NCBI GenBank assembly: GCA_033977485.1
Contig: CM066988.1
Span: 2,797,501-2,861,500 of the forward strand
DNA from: Hydrangea macrophylla
Taxonomy: Eukaryota; Streptophyta; Magnoliopsida; Cornales; Hydrangeaceae
DNA: 64,000 nucleotides
Direction: 5' to 3'
Shown: positions 12,027 to 23,663 of the stretch, one piece after another
How the letters are laid out: each line of letters starts with the position of its first letter
Numbering within the stretch: position 1 is the first letter of the stretch
Translations under genes and position numbers: made by a program
Notes under the pieces: generated by a model
Databases searched by the model: none
The model's input: only the letters and a program-made list of their open reading frames with translations
Told to the model about the DNA's origin: nothing

Positions 12027-12493
12027 TTAGTTACATTCATTCCGCAGAATCATTGTCACTTCCAAATGATATTTTGTACTTACCCATTGGAAACGAAAAT
12101 GAATGCAATACATACCCTTATTCTAATAGCACACATACATTTGTTGTAGTTAGAAAAAGAAAACTAAATCTCAGCCCCCAATATTATTAAACATAGTATA
12201 ACTTTAAGAATATGATAGGGAAATGAAGACTTTGATTGACCCATTTGTTCCCTTCATCATTGAGTCATGGCCGAGCCTTACTTTGCTTCTATTAGTATTT
12301 TGAAATGAATTTTAAAATTTACTTACTAGGATGGGGATCAAATCAGCCACAATCCTGAAAAATGAAATTCTCACTTTTTTCTCTTGAACCTGACCGAAGC
12401 CTTCATGGCTTCAAATTTATTTATTTTATTTTTATTTATTTATAATGCAATCCCACCTACAAGACTCATAAGTTCTTTTTATGGAATAAATAA
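12027..12493. other. Unassigned AT-rich DNA
   Basis: I see no gene or repeat structure beyond a short (TTTA)n-like run near 12418-12445. Confidence 0.5.
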
Positions 12494-13116
12494 AGGGCAA
12501 TGCTAGGGGCACTAACAAAATTCATTAACACTTACTACCACACTCATACGTTGTGTCTCCTACTCCTCTCCCGATACGAGTTATTGCCTTTAAGGGTTCT
12601 TGCCCGAGATGAGTTATTGCCATTTCATTTTTACGGAGAAAAGGAACAGATTTTAGTTGACGGAAAGGAATGTATATTGATACGTTCAATCCAGTCCCGT
12701 TCTCTATTCCTATTGCTTTAGTTGGTCTTACTGTTGCCAGTTTAGGGTGCTCTGGCTAATATGACTATCTTGCTTCCTCTTACTGGTCATCATACCAATT
12801 AGTAGAGCGAGGGGAGTGGGAAAAGGACATACGAGTACGCGAAGGGAAGAGAGTTGGGACGGAGACGAATTCAAGCCAACGAGGTTACGAACGGTACGAA
12901 TGAGTTGGAGAGCCTGTTGACGGTGACTTTGATTGCTATTCCCGCTCCAGTGGAGATTGCTAGCTTTCTCGATGGGAATTGGTAATACTTGAAAGAGATA
13001 GAGTGTGTTAGCAAGTGTTAGTGGATTTTGTTAGCGCCCTTCGTACCACTAGGAGAGAGATAGAGTGTGTTAGTATGTGTTAATGGATTTTGTTAGTGCC
13101 CTTAGCATTACTCTTA
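12494..13116. mobile_element. TIR DNA element, about 0.62 kb
   Basis: The left end reads GGGCAATGCTAGGGGCACTA then ACAAAATTCATTAACACTTAC. The reverse complement of the right end reads AGTAATGCTAAGGGCACTAA then CAAAATCCATTAACACATAC. The inverted match is over 40 bp. Just inside the right end, the block 'agagatagagtgtgttag...ggattttgttag' is duplicated (about 12994-13035 and 13051-13098). No transposase is encoded. The long TIR suggests a Mutator-like origin, but that is inference. Confidence 0.7.
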
Positions 13117-13974
13117 CATAAAATATCACCCTCATTTTCCACCATGATCAAGCCTCCAAATATCAAAACCCAACAAACATAGGAACAGAAAACTATACCA
13201 AAACCAAACAAATAGAAAGAGATGAGATCAATTCAACACCACAATATGTAGAGAGAACAACTTCTCTGCAAATGGCCTACCAAATAAGCTGTGAAAGCTA
13301 AATTCATTAGTAAATTTTAGTTGTAAGTCTTAATCAAATAGAAAAGAAAGAGGGCTTTAGGTCAAGTACAAAAGAGAGAGATTTAGTTTTTTTTGGTCAG
13401 AGAGATTTAGTTTACTCACCTAAATGTTTGGGTTGATGTAATTGTGACAAAGGATGCAACCCTGGGCTGTAGCCCAAGGTAGACTTTCAAAAAAAAAATA
13501 AAAAAATTTACTTGTCATTTTGCCCAGCCAACATTTAGATACTCATTTTAGCCCAGTCTATTTACAAAGCCCCACAATTTGCCCAGTCCTTTAAACGAAA
13601 ATTTTGGTTTTCCAAGTTCTAACTTACTTTTTTTTTTTCGGGAAAAAGTAAATAAATTTTAAAAAAGGATGTTGGTTAGGCATAAAGTGTGATGGACTAT
13701 TAGCCCACAATTTATTCTAGCCCAAACCTTATTCTCATTTGTTTTGCTGAAGGCCCATTCCTTATTCAAGCCCACTCCTTATTTTAGACAATTGTGTTGT
13801 TGGTTAGGCATAAAGTGTGATGTACCATTTGTGGGTCGTGAGTTTTGGTAGTACAAAATTTCATTAACCCCAAAAATATGCATCTATATATTTATCTAAC
13901 TACATATGTGGTAAACTATAACATTTATGATTCAATTTTTTTTTAAATATGTATAATTGGACCCAAATATTTTA
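13117..13974. other. Unassigned DNA with a short direct repeat
   Basis: 'ttggttaggcataaagtgtgatg' type blocks at about 13671 and 13799 are repeated about 128 bp apart, each followed by 'agcccac' or related text. No gene is seen. Confidence 0.45.
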
Positions 13975-14268
13975 GGGTTAATAGCACTTTGCATCTCTGA
14001 AGTTTGGATAATTTTGCACTTTGCACCCTAAGATTTCAAATTTGACACTTTGGTCCCTAAAGTTTGTGATGAGTTGCACTTTAATCCCTCCAAGACTTAT
14101 TGCGATTAAATTTTCACTTTTAGTGATGAATAATTCCTCACTAAAGGGCTTTTTGGACTTATTTGCCACATTTGTGTAACTTTAGGGACCAAAGTGCTAA
14201 ATTGGAAATTTTAGAGTATAAAGTGCAAAACCACCCAAACTTCAGGGGTGCAAAGTGCAATTAATCCA
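13975..14268. mobile_element. Foldback MITE (TTAATTGCACTTTGCA arms)
   Basis: The left arm reads AGGGTTAATAGCACTTTGCA then TCTCTGAAGTTTGG and 'ttttgcactttgcaccctaa'. The reverse complement of the right arm reads GGATTAATTGCACTTTGCA then CCCCTGAAGTTTGG and 'gttttgcactttatactctaa'. A further inner match (actttggtccctaaagtt / aactttagggaccaaagt) makes the unit almost fully self-complementary. It is non-coding. Confidence 0.85.
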
Positions 14269-14945
14269 ATATTTTATATCACTACATATGTAGTACAAAT
14301 TTTCATTAAATCTAAGTAAATATGTAGTATAAATTTTCATTAATAGACCCAAAAATTCATAAAAAAATGCATAAATAAACCCACAAACTTTTTTCCCCCC
14401 ATTGGCCCACAACTATATGTACTTTTAGCTCACCCCAAATCAAACATCCTACATACGCCATTGGTTGTGAAAGTGGAAAATGAGAGTGGGTGAACGACCC
14501 CTTAATTGTTACTAGGCTACTACCTCCTCTATTGTCACACCCCAACCCCCTTCGAGCGCGATGGATTAAGCTGTGTAGCAATACTGCTAAAGCCTAATCA
14601 CATATTATTAATATTCCAAAAAAAAAAGATTTAGACACTCGTTATCACGCCCCAGTGTAGTAAAATAGAAAAAAAAAAATTCATTTTTTTTTTTGGACTC
14701 GTAGGTCATGACAGGTGAGGGATCGCTTGTCATGTACTTAGCTTAACATGCCATAATAAAACAGAGTATATAAAACAACATGGAAGATAAACTAATTGTC
14801 ATTTCATTTTATAAAACTAACTAAAAAATATTACATTAACAATCATTATCTTTAAGGCACAAGCTGCCTTATTTAAATTAAAACATTATTCTTATTACAA
14901 CTTCAACTTTCAAAATAAAGCGTGCCTCCACGGGACTTCTTCTCT

Positions 14946-15017
14946 CTAATTGGCATAATCGTACTGCTCAGTATAATCGTCTCCCGTGAAGCCCAGACAA
15001 ATTGGGTGTCTAGGACA
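14946..15017 (-). other. Conserved Tyr/Asp-rich tail reading frame, copy D
   Basis: The minus-strand frame ends GDDYTEQYDYAN then TAG. It corresponds to B (GEDYYANDYPYAS), C (GEDFHDDDYIYAS) and E (QYDYAS). Shorter than B and C; no in-frame ATG. Confidence 0.5.
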
Positions 15018-15295
15018 TAAAAGTCATCAGGTAATAAAAGTCGAGTGAGCATAATGAACAACACACACAATGTTTATAAAACTATATTAACCGTCATTAT
15101 TGTTTAGTACATTAAAGTACGATTAATCAATTATTCAAGTCATCGCTTGTAAAACAATTATTGAACAGTAAATCAATGAATATATGATCGTGCATGAACA
15201 ATGTAACCATCTTATCTTACTGACTCTTTTATCTTGACCACAATATCTCGACTCAGTCAGTCCACCAGAACCATCCAGCACAAGACCATTAATTT

Positions 15296-15480
15296 AGAAC
15301 ATCGTCGCCCATAAAGCTGCTTGATAGGATTACCGAATCGATGTGGTGTAGGTAAAACTTATCAAGATATTCAAGGTTGCAGCAACCTATTTATCCTGAT
15401 TGATATACCATCGTCGCCCATAAAAGGCTTTTGTTCAAGCTCTGTTTGACCAAGATAGTATCATCGCCCATAAAAACCGA
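15296..15480 (-). repeat. Tandem array in LTR D (CATCGTCGCCCATAAA)
   Basis: Three clear copies of 'catcgtcgcccataaa' (the last 'catcgcccataaa'), plus a shorter 'gcgcataaaggcc', at irregular 50-120 bp spacing. The array is positioned between palindrome cluster and tail frame. Confidence 0.65.
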
Positions 15481-15927
15481 TCAATGCAGATAACTATGCG
15501 CATAAAGGCCACTGTAACATCTCTTATTCTTTTCTCACAAAACACATGTGTTGAAACAAACTTGACCCCTTACAAACATGTCATCTCAACATATACAAGT
15601 GTATGAATTATCTCTTTTACGGTTTTATTATAATAGTAAAAAATAGGTTTATGTGATTTAGCAAGGTATAACGTACATGGAATCGCCGAGTCAACATCCA
15701 CGAAACAACCGATAAATTCATCAAAGAATACTATTATAGCTACTAGTACACAATGGGTCCACTTTGAAGCAATGCCCTCAAAAATGGTTTATAAATTTTG
15801 TGGCTAAATTACATATCAATAGAAAGGTCTCTGAGTCTAGTTTCCAACGCTTCAAATGGTGCACGTTTTCGAGTTTTCTAAAGAGAGTTATGGTCATTTT
15901 ACTAAAAACCGATAATGTTGAAAAAGG

Positions 15928-16021
15928 GCAATCGATTGGAAAAAAGGGGCAATCAATTGGAAAGGGTGGCAATCAATTGGAAAAGGTGACAATCAATTGG
16001 CTATGATGGGAATCGATTGCC
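15928..16021. repeat. Palindrome cluster (CAATCGATTG) in LTR D, downstream side
   Basis: Five copies of CAATCGATTG or CAATCAATTG, each followed by GGAAAA or GGCTA, at 18-20 bp spacing. In the minus sense they lie downstream of the LTR D promoter region. A looser second cluster (AATCAGTC, GATTGATTGC, GCAATCAATCAG) lies upstream at about 16800-16930. Confidence 0.85.
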
Positions 16022-18013
16022 ACTGCGTCTTCAATCGCCAGACATTGAAAAATTGAGTTTTTCTTCCATTTTTCAAACTTGAACCAAACATGTAATGTAA
16101 TATACCATTCTCTTCCTTTTTTCACGTAGATTATGAATATATAAGTCTTAATTATCAATTATTACCATATCTCTACTTATAGGTGAAAATTCGAGAGTCG
16201 CCAAAGCTTCATTTTAACCGTGTATCGCAACCATTATGAATTAGCACCTAATATTTGAAACTGAACCTATGGGTACTAAAAACTACCATTTCCAATTTAT
16301 AGAATTGATTTCCGTTGACGTTTTCAGTACCACTAATTTTGGACCTCCATGGCTTTACATACATATCTATACACATTCAACTACTTTCGAACCCCATGGA
16401 TTGTGCGTAATGACTTATACTACAGTAGGAGTGGGTTCAAGAGACTCGTCGATCTCTGGTTTGGCGAGATAGGGTTGCTGAAGAATTTTTGAGAAATCGA
16501 AATATAAAGCTATGGCTTCTTTGGCTATAACTTGAAAGCTTCTGTGATTCTATTCTTCTGTGTTTCTTTCCTTGCTATTGAATTTCCAAACTGTGTGTGA
16601 TTTGTGTGAATAGAGAGGGAGATGAGAGAGCAAAGGAGGGAGAGATCATTGGAGGCTTGAGAGATTTTGAATGTCTCTATGTGTGTATAGTATGTATGTG
16701 AGTTTTTTGTGTATTTTTGCATTTGCACTCTGTATGTATTCGTATAAATAATACAGGCGATCAGTATTGAGATACTAATTGTCTTTGAATTATTGAACGT
16801 AATGATTCAAGATACCCTTGCAGTTGGCTGATCGTTTTCAATCAGTCCATGCAATAATGCAGTTGGATTGATTGCTTGCAATCAATCAGTTAGCTCGGTC
16901 TGCTTTGGTCAGTTAGGTTAGTCCAGTTGGTTCAATTAGCTTTAGAAAAATACCTGTAGACACCCCATTTTGACTTGCCAAAAAAAGAAATAACTATCAT
17001 AAAGGGGACCCATCGGGCATGCCAATCAAGAAAAAAGAAGCTGGAGTCCTAATCAGAATATCTAGAGGTCAAATCAAATGTCAAATCAAGTTGTCGTCAA
17101 TTTGAATACCCACCAGCATGGTTTCAAAAAGCATGTCAGATCAGTTGTAGACACCCGATTTTTGCCCACCTCCAAAGAGGCGGACAGATAATGAACATCA
17201 AGTCCGACGGGTGTGAAGAGCTCATAAATACAAGGTCCCTAGACTTCGAATCGTCAAAATCGGACCACGGGCGAAGAAATAATCATTGTTTAAAGTTCGG
17301 ACGAATCTGCTATTTTTCCAAAGAGGAACCGGAATTATTTTTTTAGCTTTTCGAGTGTCAGAACAAGCATTTTTTATGACAGAATGGAAGTGCGTGATAT
17401 TACCGAAGACTGTCTAAAATTTCATCTCAATTGAACACCGAATCTGGAAAAATTACTTTATCAGGCGTAGAAATCAAACGGGAAAATTCTATGTCATCGC
17501 CAGAGAACTTCAGAAGGTTTAAAATTGATGCCAAAAATCCATATTTGTCAAGATGAAGATCCTTCAGAAATTTCGTTGCCATCAAACAAAGAAAGTTGCA
17601 AAACTGTGATAAAATCGCTCACAGGCACGTTAATTTATACTGATAAATCATCAGAAAGCCTTGGTCTTCAAAATCAAATTGGCCGTGGTATTTCTGGTCT
17701 GGATTAAAACACCTTTTACATCAAGATGGAGAAATCCCTGTAAACTTCATCTCAATTCGATACCAGATTCTGAAAAAAGTGCATTTTAATTAACGGATTT
17801 TTCAAGACAGATGCTTAATACGAGTCAGATGGCATTTCAAGAATTTCATTTTTGCACTAATATTTCGCGTTTGTCGAGAAGACCACGGATGTCCAAGTTT
17901 TCGTCGCACTGCCTTCCAGAAAATTCGGAACGCGGCGCACACACACAAATATCTAGATATTTATTACTTTATTATTAATTTTTTTTAATTAATTTTTTTT
18001 AATCTAATTTTTT

Positions 18014-18023
18014 CCTATAAATA
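18014..18023 (+). promoter_or_regulatory. TATA box of the Ogre-like LTR
   Basis: The sequence is CTATAAATAG, followed by 'aaggcccccccc', in the middle third of the LTR. Confidence 0.65.
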
Positions 18024-18164
18024 GAAGGCCCCCCCCTTCCAATATTTTTTGCTAATTCACTCTCCCCCTTAGGCTTTGTTTGGGAATCCCTAACCTTTCT
18101 CCTCTCCAAAGCCCTGTTTGGCTACATTGACCAAATAAAAATCCAAACTCCATCATAAGCACCT

Positions 18165-18295
18165 CTAATGTCATACATACAATATACATACGTGCACTAT
18201 TCATACGTATAGTACTATTCATACATACGCTACTATTCATACATACGGGCACTATTCATACATACAGTATACGTACGTGTACTATTCAAACGTAC
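18165..18295 (+). repeat. Tandem array, ACTATTCATACATACG unit
   Basis: About six degenerate copies of a 15-18 bp unit (actattcatacgtat, actattcatacatacg, actattcaaacgtacg). Confidence 0.8.
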
Positions 18296-18555
18296 GATTT
18301 ACATCTTGACTATTCCGGCCCTTCCGGACCCAACCATGACGTCCGTTTAAGTCGATTTTGTGTCAAAATACGACTTGGGCCTTCTCGAATTATTTCCGCA
18401 ACGTTTCTCGGATTTCTTTCATTCTTTCTCAACAAACAACGACTGAACTTCAATAGTCGCCTCTGCACAGGTAACATCCTCAACTCATACTCTTAGTGGT
18501 CTGGGCTTCCTATAAATCCACTGGTCGGATATTCCGCCCTTTTTTTTTTTTTTGG

Positions 18556-18994
18556 CCAGTCGGAAGTAGGCCTCGAACTCCACCCGATTGGACTTTATAT
18601 CCTGCGTCAGCCGAAAGGAGATCTAATGATCCACCCGGCTGAACTTTATCAAACTGCTATATCTTGCGCCAGCCGGAAGGAGGCCTCGAACTCCACCCGA
18701 TTGGACTTTATATCCTGCGTCAGTCGGAAGGAGATCTAATGACCCACCCGGCTGAACTTTATCAAACTGTTATATCTTGCGCCAGTCGAAAGGAGGCCTC
18801 GAACTCCACCCGATTGGACTTTATATCCTGCGTCAGCCGAAAGGAGATCTAATGACCCACCCGGTTGAACTTTATAAAACTGCTATATCCTGCGCCAGTC
18901 GGAAGGAGACCTTCGAACTCCACCCGATTGGACTTTATATCCTGCGCCAGCCGGAAGGAGATCTAATGACCCATCCGGCTGTACTTTATCTCCT
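18556..18994 (+). repeat. Tandem array, 113-bp unit, about four copies
   Basis: Units begin 'ccagtcggaaggaggcctcg' at 18556, 18669, 18782 and 18895. Each contains two related halves, one with 'ctcgaactccacccgattgg' and one with 'gatctaatgacccacccggc'. The 113-bp period is not a multiple of three, so the apparent repeated peptides are not a conserved coding frame. Confidence 0.92.
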
Positions 18995-19053
18995 GTTATA
19001 GATTCTCGTTGATAAAATCAGGAAACACAAAAAATGATACATCTCTCCATTTG

Positions 19054-19250
19054 CATAGGGCACCGACCCGTACTTCCGGTAAAACTTTCACATCACCTTT
19101 TTTACATCATTGGGCACCGACCCATACTTCTGGTACACTCTTTTTTCACTGGGCACTGACCCTTAGTTTCAAAACACTTTCTCACTCACATGGGCACCGA
19201 CCCGTACTTTCAAAACACTTTCTCACTCACATGGACACCGACCCTTACTT
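19054..19250 (+). repeat. Tandem array, GGGCACCGACCCGTACTTC unit
   Basis: Five copies of 'gggcaccgacccgtacttcc' or close variants at about 45-55 bp spacing. Confidence 0.85.
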
Positions 19251-19583
19251 CCAAAACATAAAACAAAAAGACAAAAAAATCATATAAACAAAAAAAAAAT
19301 AAATAAAAAAAAACGCATCGCACGGTTGATCTACTCCGTCTTTTACTCAAAATACTCTCTCATAACTCATTACTTTCTCAAGGTTAAAGTCTAGGACTAC
19401 ACCGTACAGGTTAAAGTTCCTAGCTACACCGACTTTACTCAAACATTATTTTATACACTCACGGTCTAGATCGACCAAACACTCACACACATACATAGCA
19501 CAGAACTACGTACGGCCTGATTCTCGAGTTGAGATACGTATGCAACCCTTACTCGGGTGCGGCCACAACTATTTTCTTTCAAA

Positions 19584-19715
19584 CTATCTCCTGTCGAGAT
19601 ACGTACATACTGTCAAACTCTGTCGAGTCGAGATGTATACATACTTTCAAACTCTCTCCAGTCGATACGTATACATAATTTCAAACTATCTCGTGTCGAG
19701 ATATGTAAATCGGCA
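19584..19715 (+). repeat. Tandem array, GTCGAGATACGTACATA unit
   Basis: Four copies of about 36 bp: 'ctgtcgagatacgtacatac...tttcaaactct'. Confidence 0.8.
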
Positions 19716-21686
19716 ACCGCGTGTCACGGATACTCGAATCTAATTCTTGTATCTATACTCTATTACTTCGTACTTACGCCCCGTTACTATGAAAATTACA
19801 AAAATTGGCAACCGTGTATCACGGATGCTCGAGGGTGCCTAACACATTCCCTCGGCATAATCGAGTCCCCGAACCCACTTCAAGAACTCTGGTTTCGCAT
19901 GACTATTCGAGTCACACTTTTAAAGGGCCTTACTGTTCCAAAACATTTTTCAAAAGTCAAAGATGATCATGTCGATTGTCTTTGCAGGGATCCTAACTCC
20001 CGAATAAATGTTAGGTGGCGACTCTAAACTCTTACTTGGCCCTACTCCCACTTTTCATACACGTCACCTACTTTCACGCGTCTGGACACGGTCGCGACCC
20101 ACGAGGGGACCGCCCCCTACCTTCGGGCCGGGCGCGACAATACCCCAAACATAATTATTAGGGACAAAAACGTAGGAGACGTGACACTATATTTTATTTA
20201 TGGTTTTTATCCTAAATCGTAAGGTTTCTTAGTGGCGCATTTTTAAGTGATAATACAAATAAAAATACTAAGGAATATAAATTTATAGGTATTGGGTTAA
20301 CAATTAACAACTCAGGTACTAATTATTTATTAAACTAATACCATTGCTAGAAATAATACACAGTAATAAAATAAAATTGGCATTTTATTTAATATTATGG
20401 AAATGGAAAATATAGGTTGCTACTCTCGTTATGGAAAGTGACTTCAAGTCAAGAGAACTACTTTATTTACTGAAACAACTTTTCATTTGAAACCTTTAAG
20501 AGAGTTGGAAATCCAAGTACTATTTTTGTGGGTATTAGAGACCCTTAAGACACCCTTCCATCAAATAAGAACTTTAAAATATTAAAGTTTAAGAACCAAG
20601 TTAGAGGGGCTTTCGACCAGTACCTAGGCAAAACCCCTTCTGCTGCAACACCATTCCCTTCTTTGCACAAGTTTAAAATGTTTTTAACCTTCCAAAACCT
20701 TAATAACTATTTAGGAGCAAACTACACCCATTCCTACATCATCTAGAAGCATTAAGAACAATAGAAACAAGTAAAACCCAAATCGAAGTTCAAACCTCCA
20801 CAACAACAAACACAAACTTCCTTCCTCACTTGCTTAAATGAAATCCACAAAATGGTAAACTATATAATTCACAAGAGTTATAGCTAAAAGAGTGTTAGAC
20901 ATGTCGAGTCGATGAGTCCTAAACTAAATACAAAGATTCAAGCACAACCCTTATCCGTCTCCAACCCCATATCCATATATTACATCACTTGCTTCCAAAT
21001 TATCCCAATTACATAACCTCAATTGTGAAACTACTACTATTAACATTATAAACATATGAATACATCAAGCTCGACCCTGGTTCTCTCAATGCCACTTCTC
21101 TAGCTTTGTACCTGAAATGGTTGTAAAATAACCACAAATTTGTTTAAGGTTTTTTTTTTTTATTAGTGATTGAACTAATTATGCGATTGAATGTAATAAA
21201 AATAATAATGCAACAACCATTCATGTAGAGCACATCACTATAGTCAAGTATTGGTTCACCATAATTTTATCACTTATAATGTCTTCTTTATCCCTATACA
21301 AAGGGTTCAGTCTTACACCATACAAAGGGTTTATTCTCCTCTTTAGAAATATATTCTCGATGTGGTAACCATTTGACTCACATATCCGCACAAGCTTATA
21401 AACATCTCAATATGGAAATTCTTGAATAATTAGACATGCTTGTCCACTTTCTAACATAATCATGATATAACTAACATGAATTCAACATACTATATCCCAA
21501 GTTGGCACATTAAAAATAAATTTACATTCAAAACAAGATTAGAGTCACTCACATTATCGAATTTCAGCGAATTAAAGTTATAGGAGTTGAATTCTCCCCA
21601 AGACCCAGCACAATTCTTACTTCAAATATTCAGCAAACTGCGTGTTACTGACTAATTAGGTCATCATAATTCATCAATAAACTGGA

Positions 21687-21711
21687 AAAAAAAAAAAAAA
21701 AAAAAAAAAAA
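21687..21711 (+). repeat. Poly(A) run
   Basis: About 25 consecutive A within element P. It could mark a decayed LTR tract; no other signal is attached. Confidence 0.7.
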
Positions 21712-21827
21712 GAAAAGAAAAAGGTATAGACGCATTAGTCTCACCTCCACGGTACCGAATATGGCTTCAGTTTGGAGAACGGACACCAAATGGCGAGAAA
21801 CGGTCCCGTGTCAGGTGGAACATTTAA

Positions 21828-22020
21828 AAAACTGGGACCCAATGAGGGTCTAACTGATATAAATTGTATTTAGTTGCATTTATATGCTTAAAAGAATAAT
21901 TGTTAAGTTGTTTAATATTATATTAATTCTATATATCAGGTAATGGGGAATAGTTTGGGTACCCATGTGAGGGTGTTTATGAATATAGTTCATAATTGGT
22001 AAGTTTAATTGCAACTTCAC
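21828..22020. repeat. Inverted repeat X, left arm
   Basis: From 'gggacccaatgaggg' to 'gcaacttcac'. It aligns with the reverse complement of 25864-26050 (GGGACCCAATAGAGGTCTAA ... AATTGGTAAGTTAATGAACA ... ACTTCAC). It abuts element M on its left. Confidence 0.7.
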
Positions 22021-22952
22021 ATAATAGATGGGACCACATTTAGGACCCATACGAGACATCGATTTTTACCCAATTAGAAATAAGGATAGTTAATATAGCT
22101 ATTTTGGGGTTTCATAATAAACAAATAGAAAATTTGGTAGGTGTAAACGAAGTAAAGGAAAACTCTTATTTATATCTCTTTATTGAGTCGATTATGACTC
22201 ATTTCATAACACAAAATAGATAGGGAAATAGAGAGAGTGTTCGACTGAGAGAGAGAAGAGAAGAAAGGATCTCCGTTAACTTTTTGAAATTGTATCTTCG
22301 TTGTTCGGTCTCCATTTCGCGAACCGAAGCCATATTCAGACTCATGAAGGTGAGACTAACATTTTTATACATTTCTTTTCATTTTTAATCGTCAAATTTT
22401 GGTGACTCATTTTAGTTGGTAACACAAGGATTAGTGAATTGTTGTAGGATTTGCTTATGAGTAGGAATTAAGCTAGAATTTGCAAGAATTGGGGATTTTC
22501 TTAGCATAATTGGCTAAGAATCGAAGAGGTAAGTGTTCAAATCTCAAAATGGGGTGTTTAATTGTGTAGATGTGATAATTGTAGCTTAGTTATGCTTAAT
22601 TCATGAATATACATGCCAAGCATGTGATTAAAATAAAGTTTACATGTCAATTATATGAAGGTTGCCATGTTATGTGCTTAATTGTCTAAATACTTATGCT
22701 GGTCAAAGGAAGTCAAGTAGTGGCCATCATTTATATATCCCATATTAAATGAATGAAAGCCCCTCACAAATGGGGCGTGGTAACGATCACAATGTGAAAG
22801 AGTGAGGAAGATTTAGGGTAGAGGACCCAGGGGTGGTGGCCTGAGTACATAACGTTCCTGAGACTAATGTAATACCCTGTATTTCCAGTAATTATTAGTA
22901 TAAAGAGATTCTATATACTTTCCTTGATCATACTTGAAGTTTTGCTTTTAAT

Positions 22953-23184
22953 TGATCGAAGTCCTCTCGAGCGATCGAACTCATTTTGTTTTCAATCGAT
23001 CGAAGTCCTTTCAAGCAATCAAAAATTTCTGAGTTCAAGCGATTGAACCCTATTCAATCGATCAAAACCCTACCAACCTGAATTTATGACATGGTCCCTA
23101 CTTTAATCGATCAAACCCGACTTCAATCGATCAAAATTGGCCGATCTGCTCTCATTTGATCGACGAAGCTTCGATCGATTGAAC
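22953..23184. repeat. Upstream palindrome cluster in LTR B (ATCGATCGA)
   Basis: About ten motifs: AATTGATCGAAG, GAGCGATCGAAC, CAATCGATCGAAG, CAAGCGATTGAAC and similar, ending 'ttcgatcgattgaac'. It lies 60 bp upstream of the TATA run. Confidence 0.9.
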
Positions 23185-23242
23185 GCGACTAGATTTTTAT
23201 TTCACAGTTCACGCAAACATTGCCACCTGCCCTTCCTTCTTT

Positions 23243-23254
23243 CTATATATATAC
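23243..23254 (+). promoter_or_regulatory. TATA-like box of LTR B
   Basis: The sequence is CTATATATATAC. The equivalent position in LTR C is the site where E inserted. Confidence 0.5.
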
Positions 23255-23386
23255 ATGTATTACATTTGTGTTAGAGGTTTTTGAACCCAGAAAAATTAGA
23301 GAGAGAGAGTGTGTCTGTATGTGCTTGTGTTCTATATATATATATATATACATCAATATATACATAAACATATCTATATATACAGT

Positions 23387-23390
<4 letters not shown>

Positions 23391-23432
<42 letters not shown>
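23391..23432 (+). repeat. (GA)n microsatellite in LTR B leader
   Basis: About 20 GA units; GA tracts occupy the same leader position in A and C. Confidence 0.95.
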
Positions 23433-23436
<4 letters not shown>

Positions 23437-23522
23437 ATACAGAGAGACAAAGGAGGAGAGAGAAGAGGCCATTGGAGAAGCTCAAAGTTGGAACTCAAGC
23501 CAAACACACCCTTATGACATTC

Positions 23523-23541
23523 AGTGAGTTCCAAACTCACT
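23523..23541 (+). other. Conserved leader inverted repeat AGTGAGTT-N3-AACTCACT
   Basis: A perfect 8-bp stem with a 3-base loop. Related structures lie at 445-462 (LTR A) and 61129-61145 (LTR C), each about 90-100 bp after the GA tract. GTGAGT could also act as a splice donor. Role unknown. Confidence 0.6.
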
Positions 23542-23663
23542 CGGTAGCATTAGTGCATTATTTTACAAGTTTTTGGACGTATTGATTGACCCAAAACACC
23601 TCCTAGCACCTCTGGACGTTCCCTGTCCAGAACTTCTGGAGAAGATGATTCTTGAGCATTGAA

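Larger units (their letters stand above)
16955..20139 (+). mobile_element. Solo LTR, Tat/Ogre-like, nested in D
   Basis: 3185 bp, TG...CA, with a perfect TSD ATACC (16950-16954 and 20140-20144). It starts TGTAGACACCCCATTTTGAC and ends GGGCCGGGCGCGACA, preceded by 'ggtggcgactctaaactc' and 'acgaggggaccg', text typical of Tat/Ogre-lineage LTR ends. A TATA box (ctataaatag) is at 18014-18023. A second start-like sequence (TGTAGACACCCGATTTTTGC) lies inside at 17146. Four separate tandem arrays follow the promoter. Neither an internal region nor a partner LTR is present. Confidence 0.88.
14643..20424 (-). mobile_element. Solo LTR D (minus), containing the Ogre-like LTR
   Basis: The TSD CTCGT occurs at 14638-14642 and 20425-20429. 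On the minus strand its end is GGGGCGTGATA, with the final CA decayed to TA. Without the nested 3185-bp LTR and its extra TSD it is 2592 bp. It is collinear with LTR E (57848-60827): 'gtcatgacaggtgagggatcgcttgtcatg' type text near the 3' end, 'aaagtcgagtgagcataatgaac', and 'tttagaaaaatacc|ccaaacataatt' against 'gaaaatatcccaaacaaat'. Landmarks include the tail frame (14946-15017), a CATCGTCGCCCATAAA array, and palindrome clusters on both sides of the promoter. Confidence 0.88.
14533..21825 (-). mobile_element. LTR-like element P (minus strand), split by D
   Basis: The left terminus is TGTCACACCCCAACCCCC, whose reverse complement matches the 3' end of element M (GTTGGGGTGTGGCA at 25863). P is interrupted by solo LTR D at 14643-20424 and continues from 20430. 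The continuing part aligns in reverse with M: 'TACTGGTCGAAAGCCCCTC' then 'AAGGGTCTCTAATACC' in P against 'ACCAGTCGAAGGTACCCCTA' then 'GAGGGTCCCTAAAAAC' in M, and 'GAAGCCATATTC...GGTGAGACTAA' in both. The right boundary near 21825 is approximate and I found no TSD. Confidence 0.55.

Noticed and set aside
18664..19001. Repeated peptide frames over the 113-bp array
   Set aside because: The period is not a multiple of three; each copy is read in a different frame and there is no sign of coding constraint.
17146..20139. Solo LTR starting at 17146
   Set aside because: No target duplication fits 17146; the ATACC duplication fits 16955-20139.
22953..23184. CRISPR-like array
   Set aside because: The repeats are short palindromes with irregular 5-25 bp spacers in a plant LTR; there are no cas genes and no constant repeat length.
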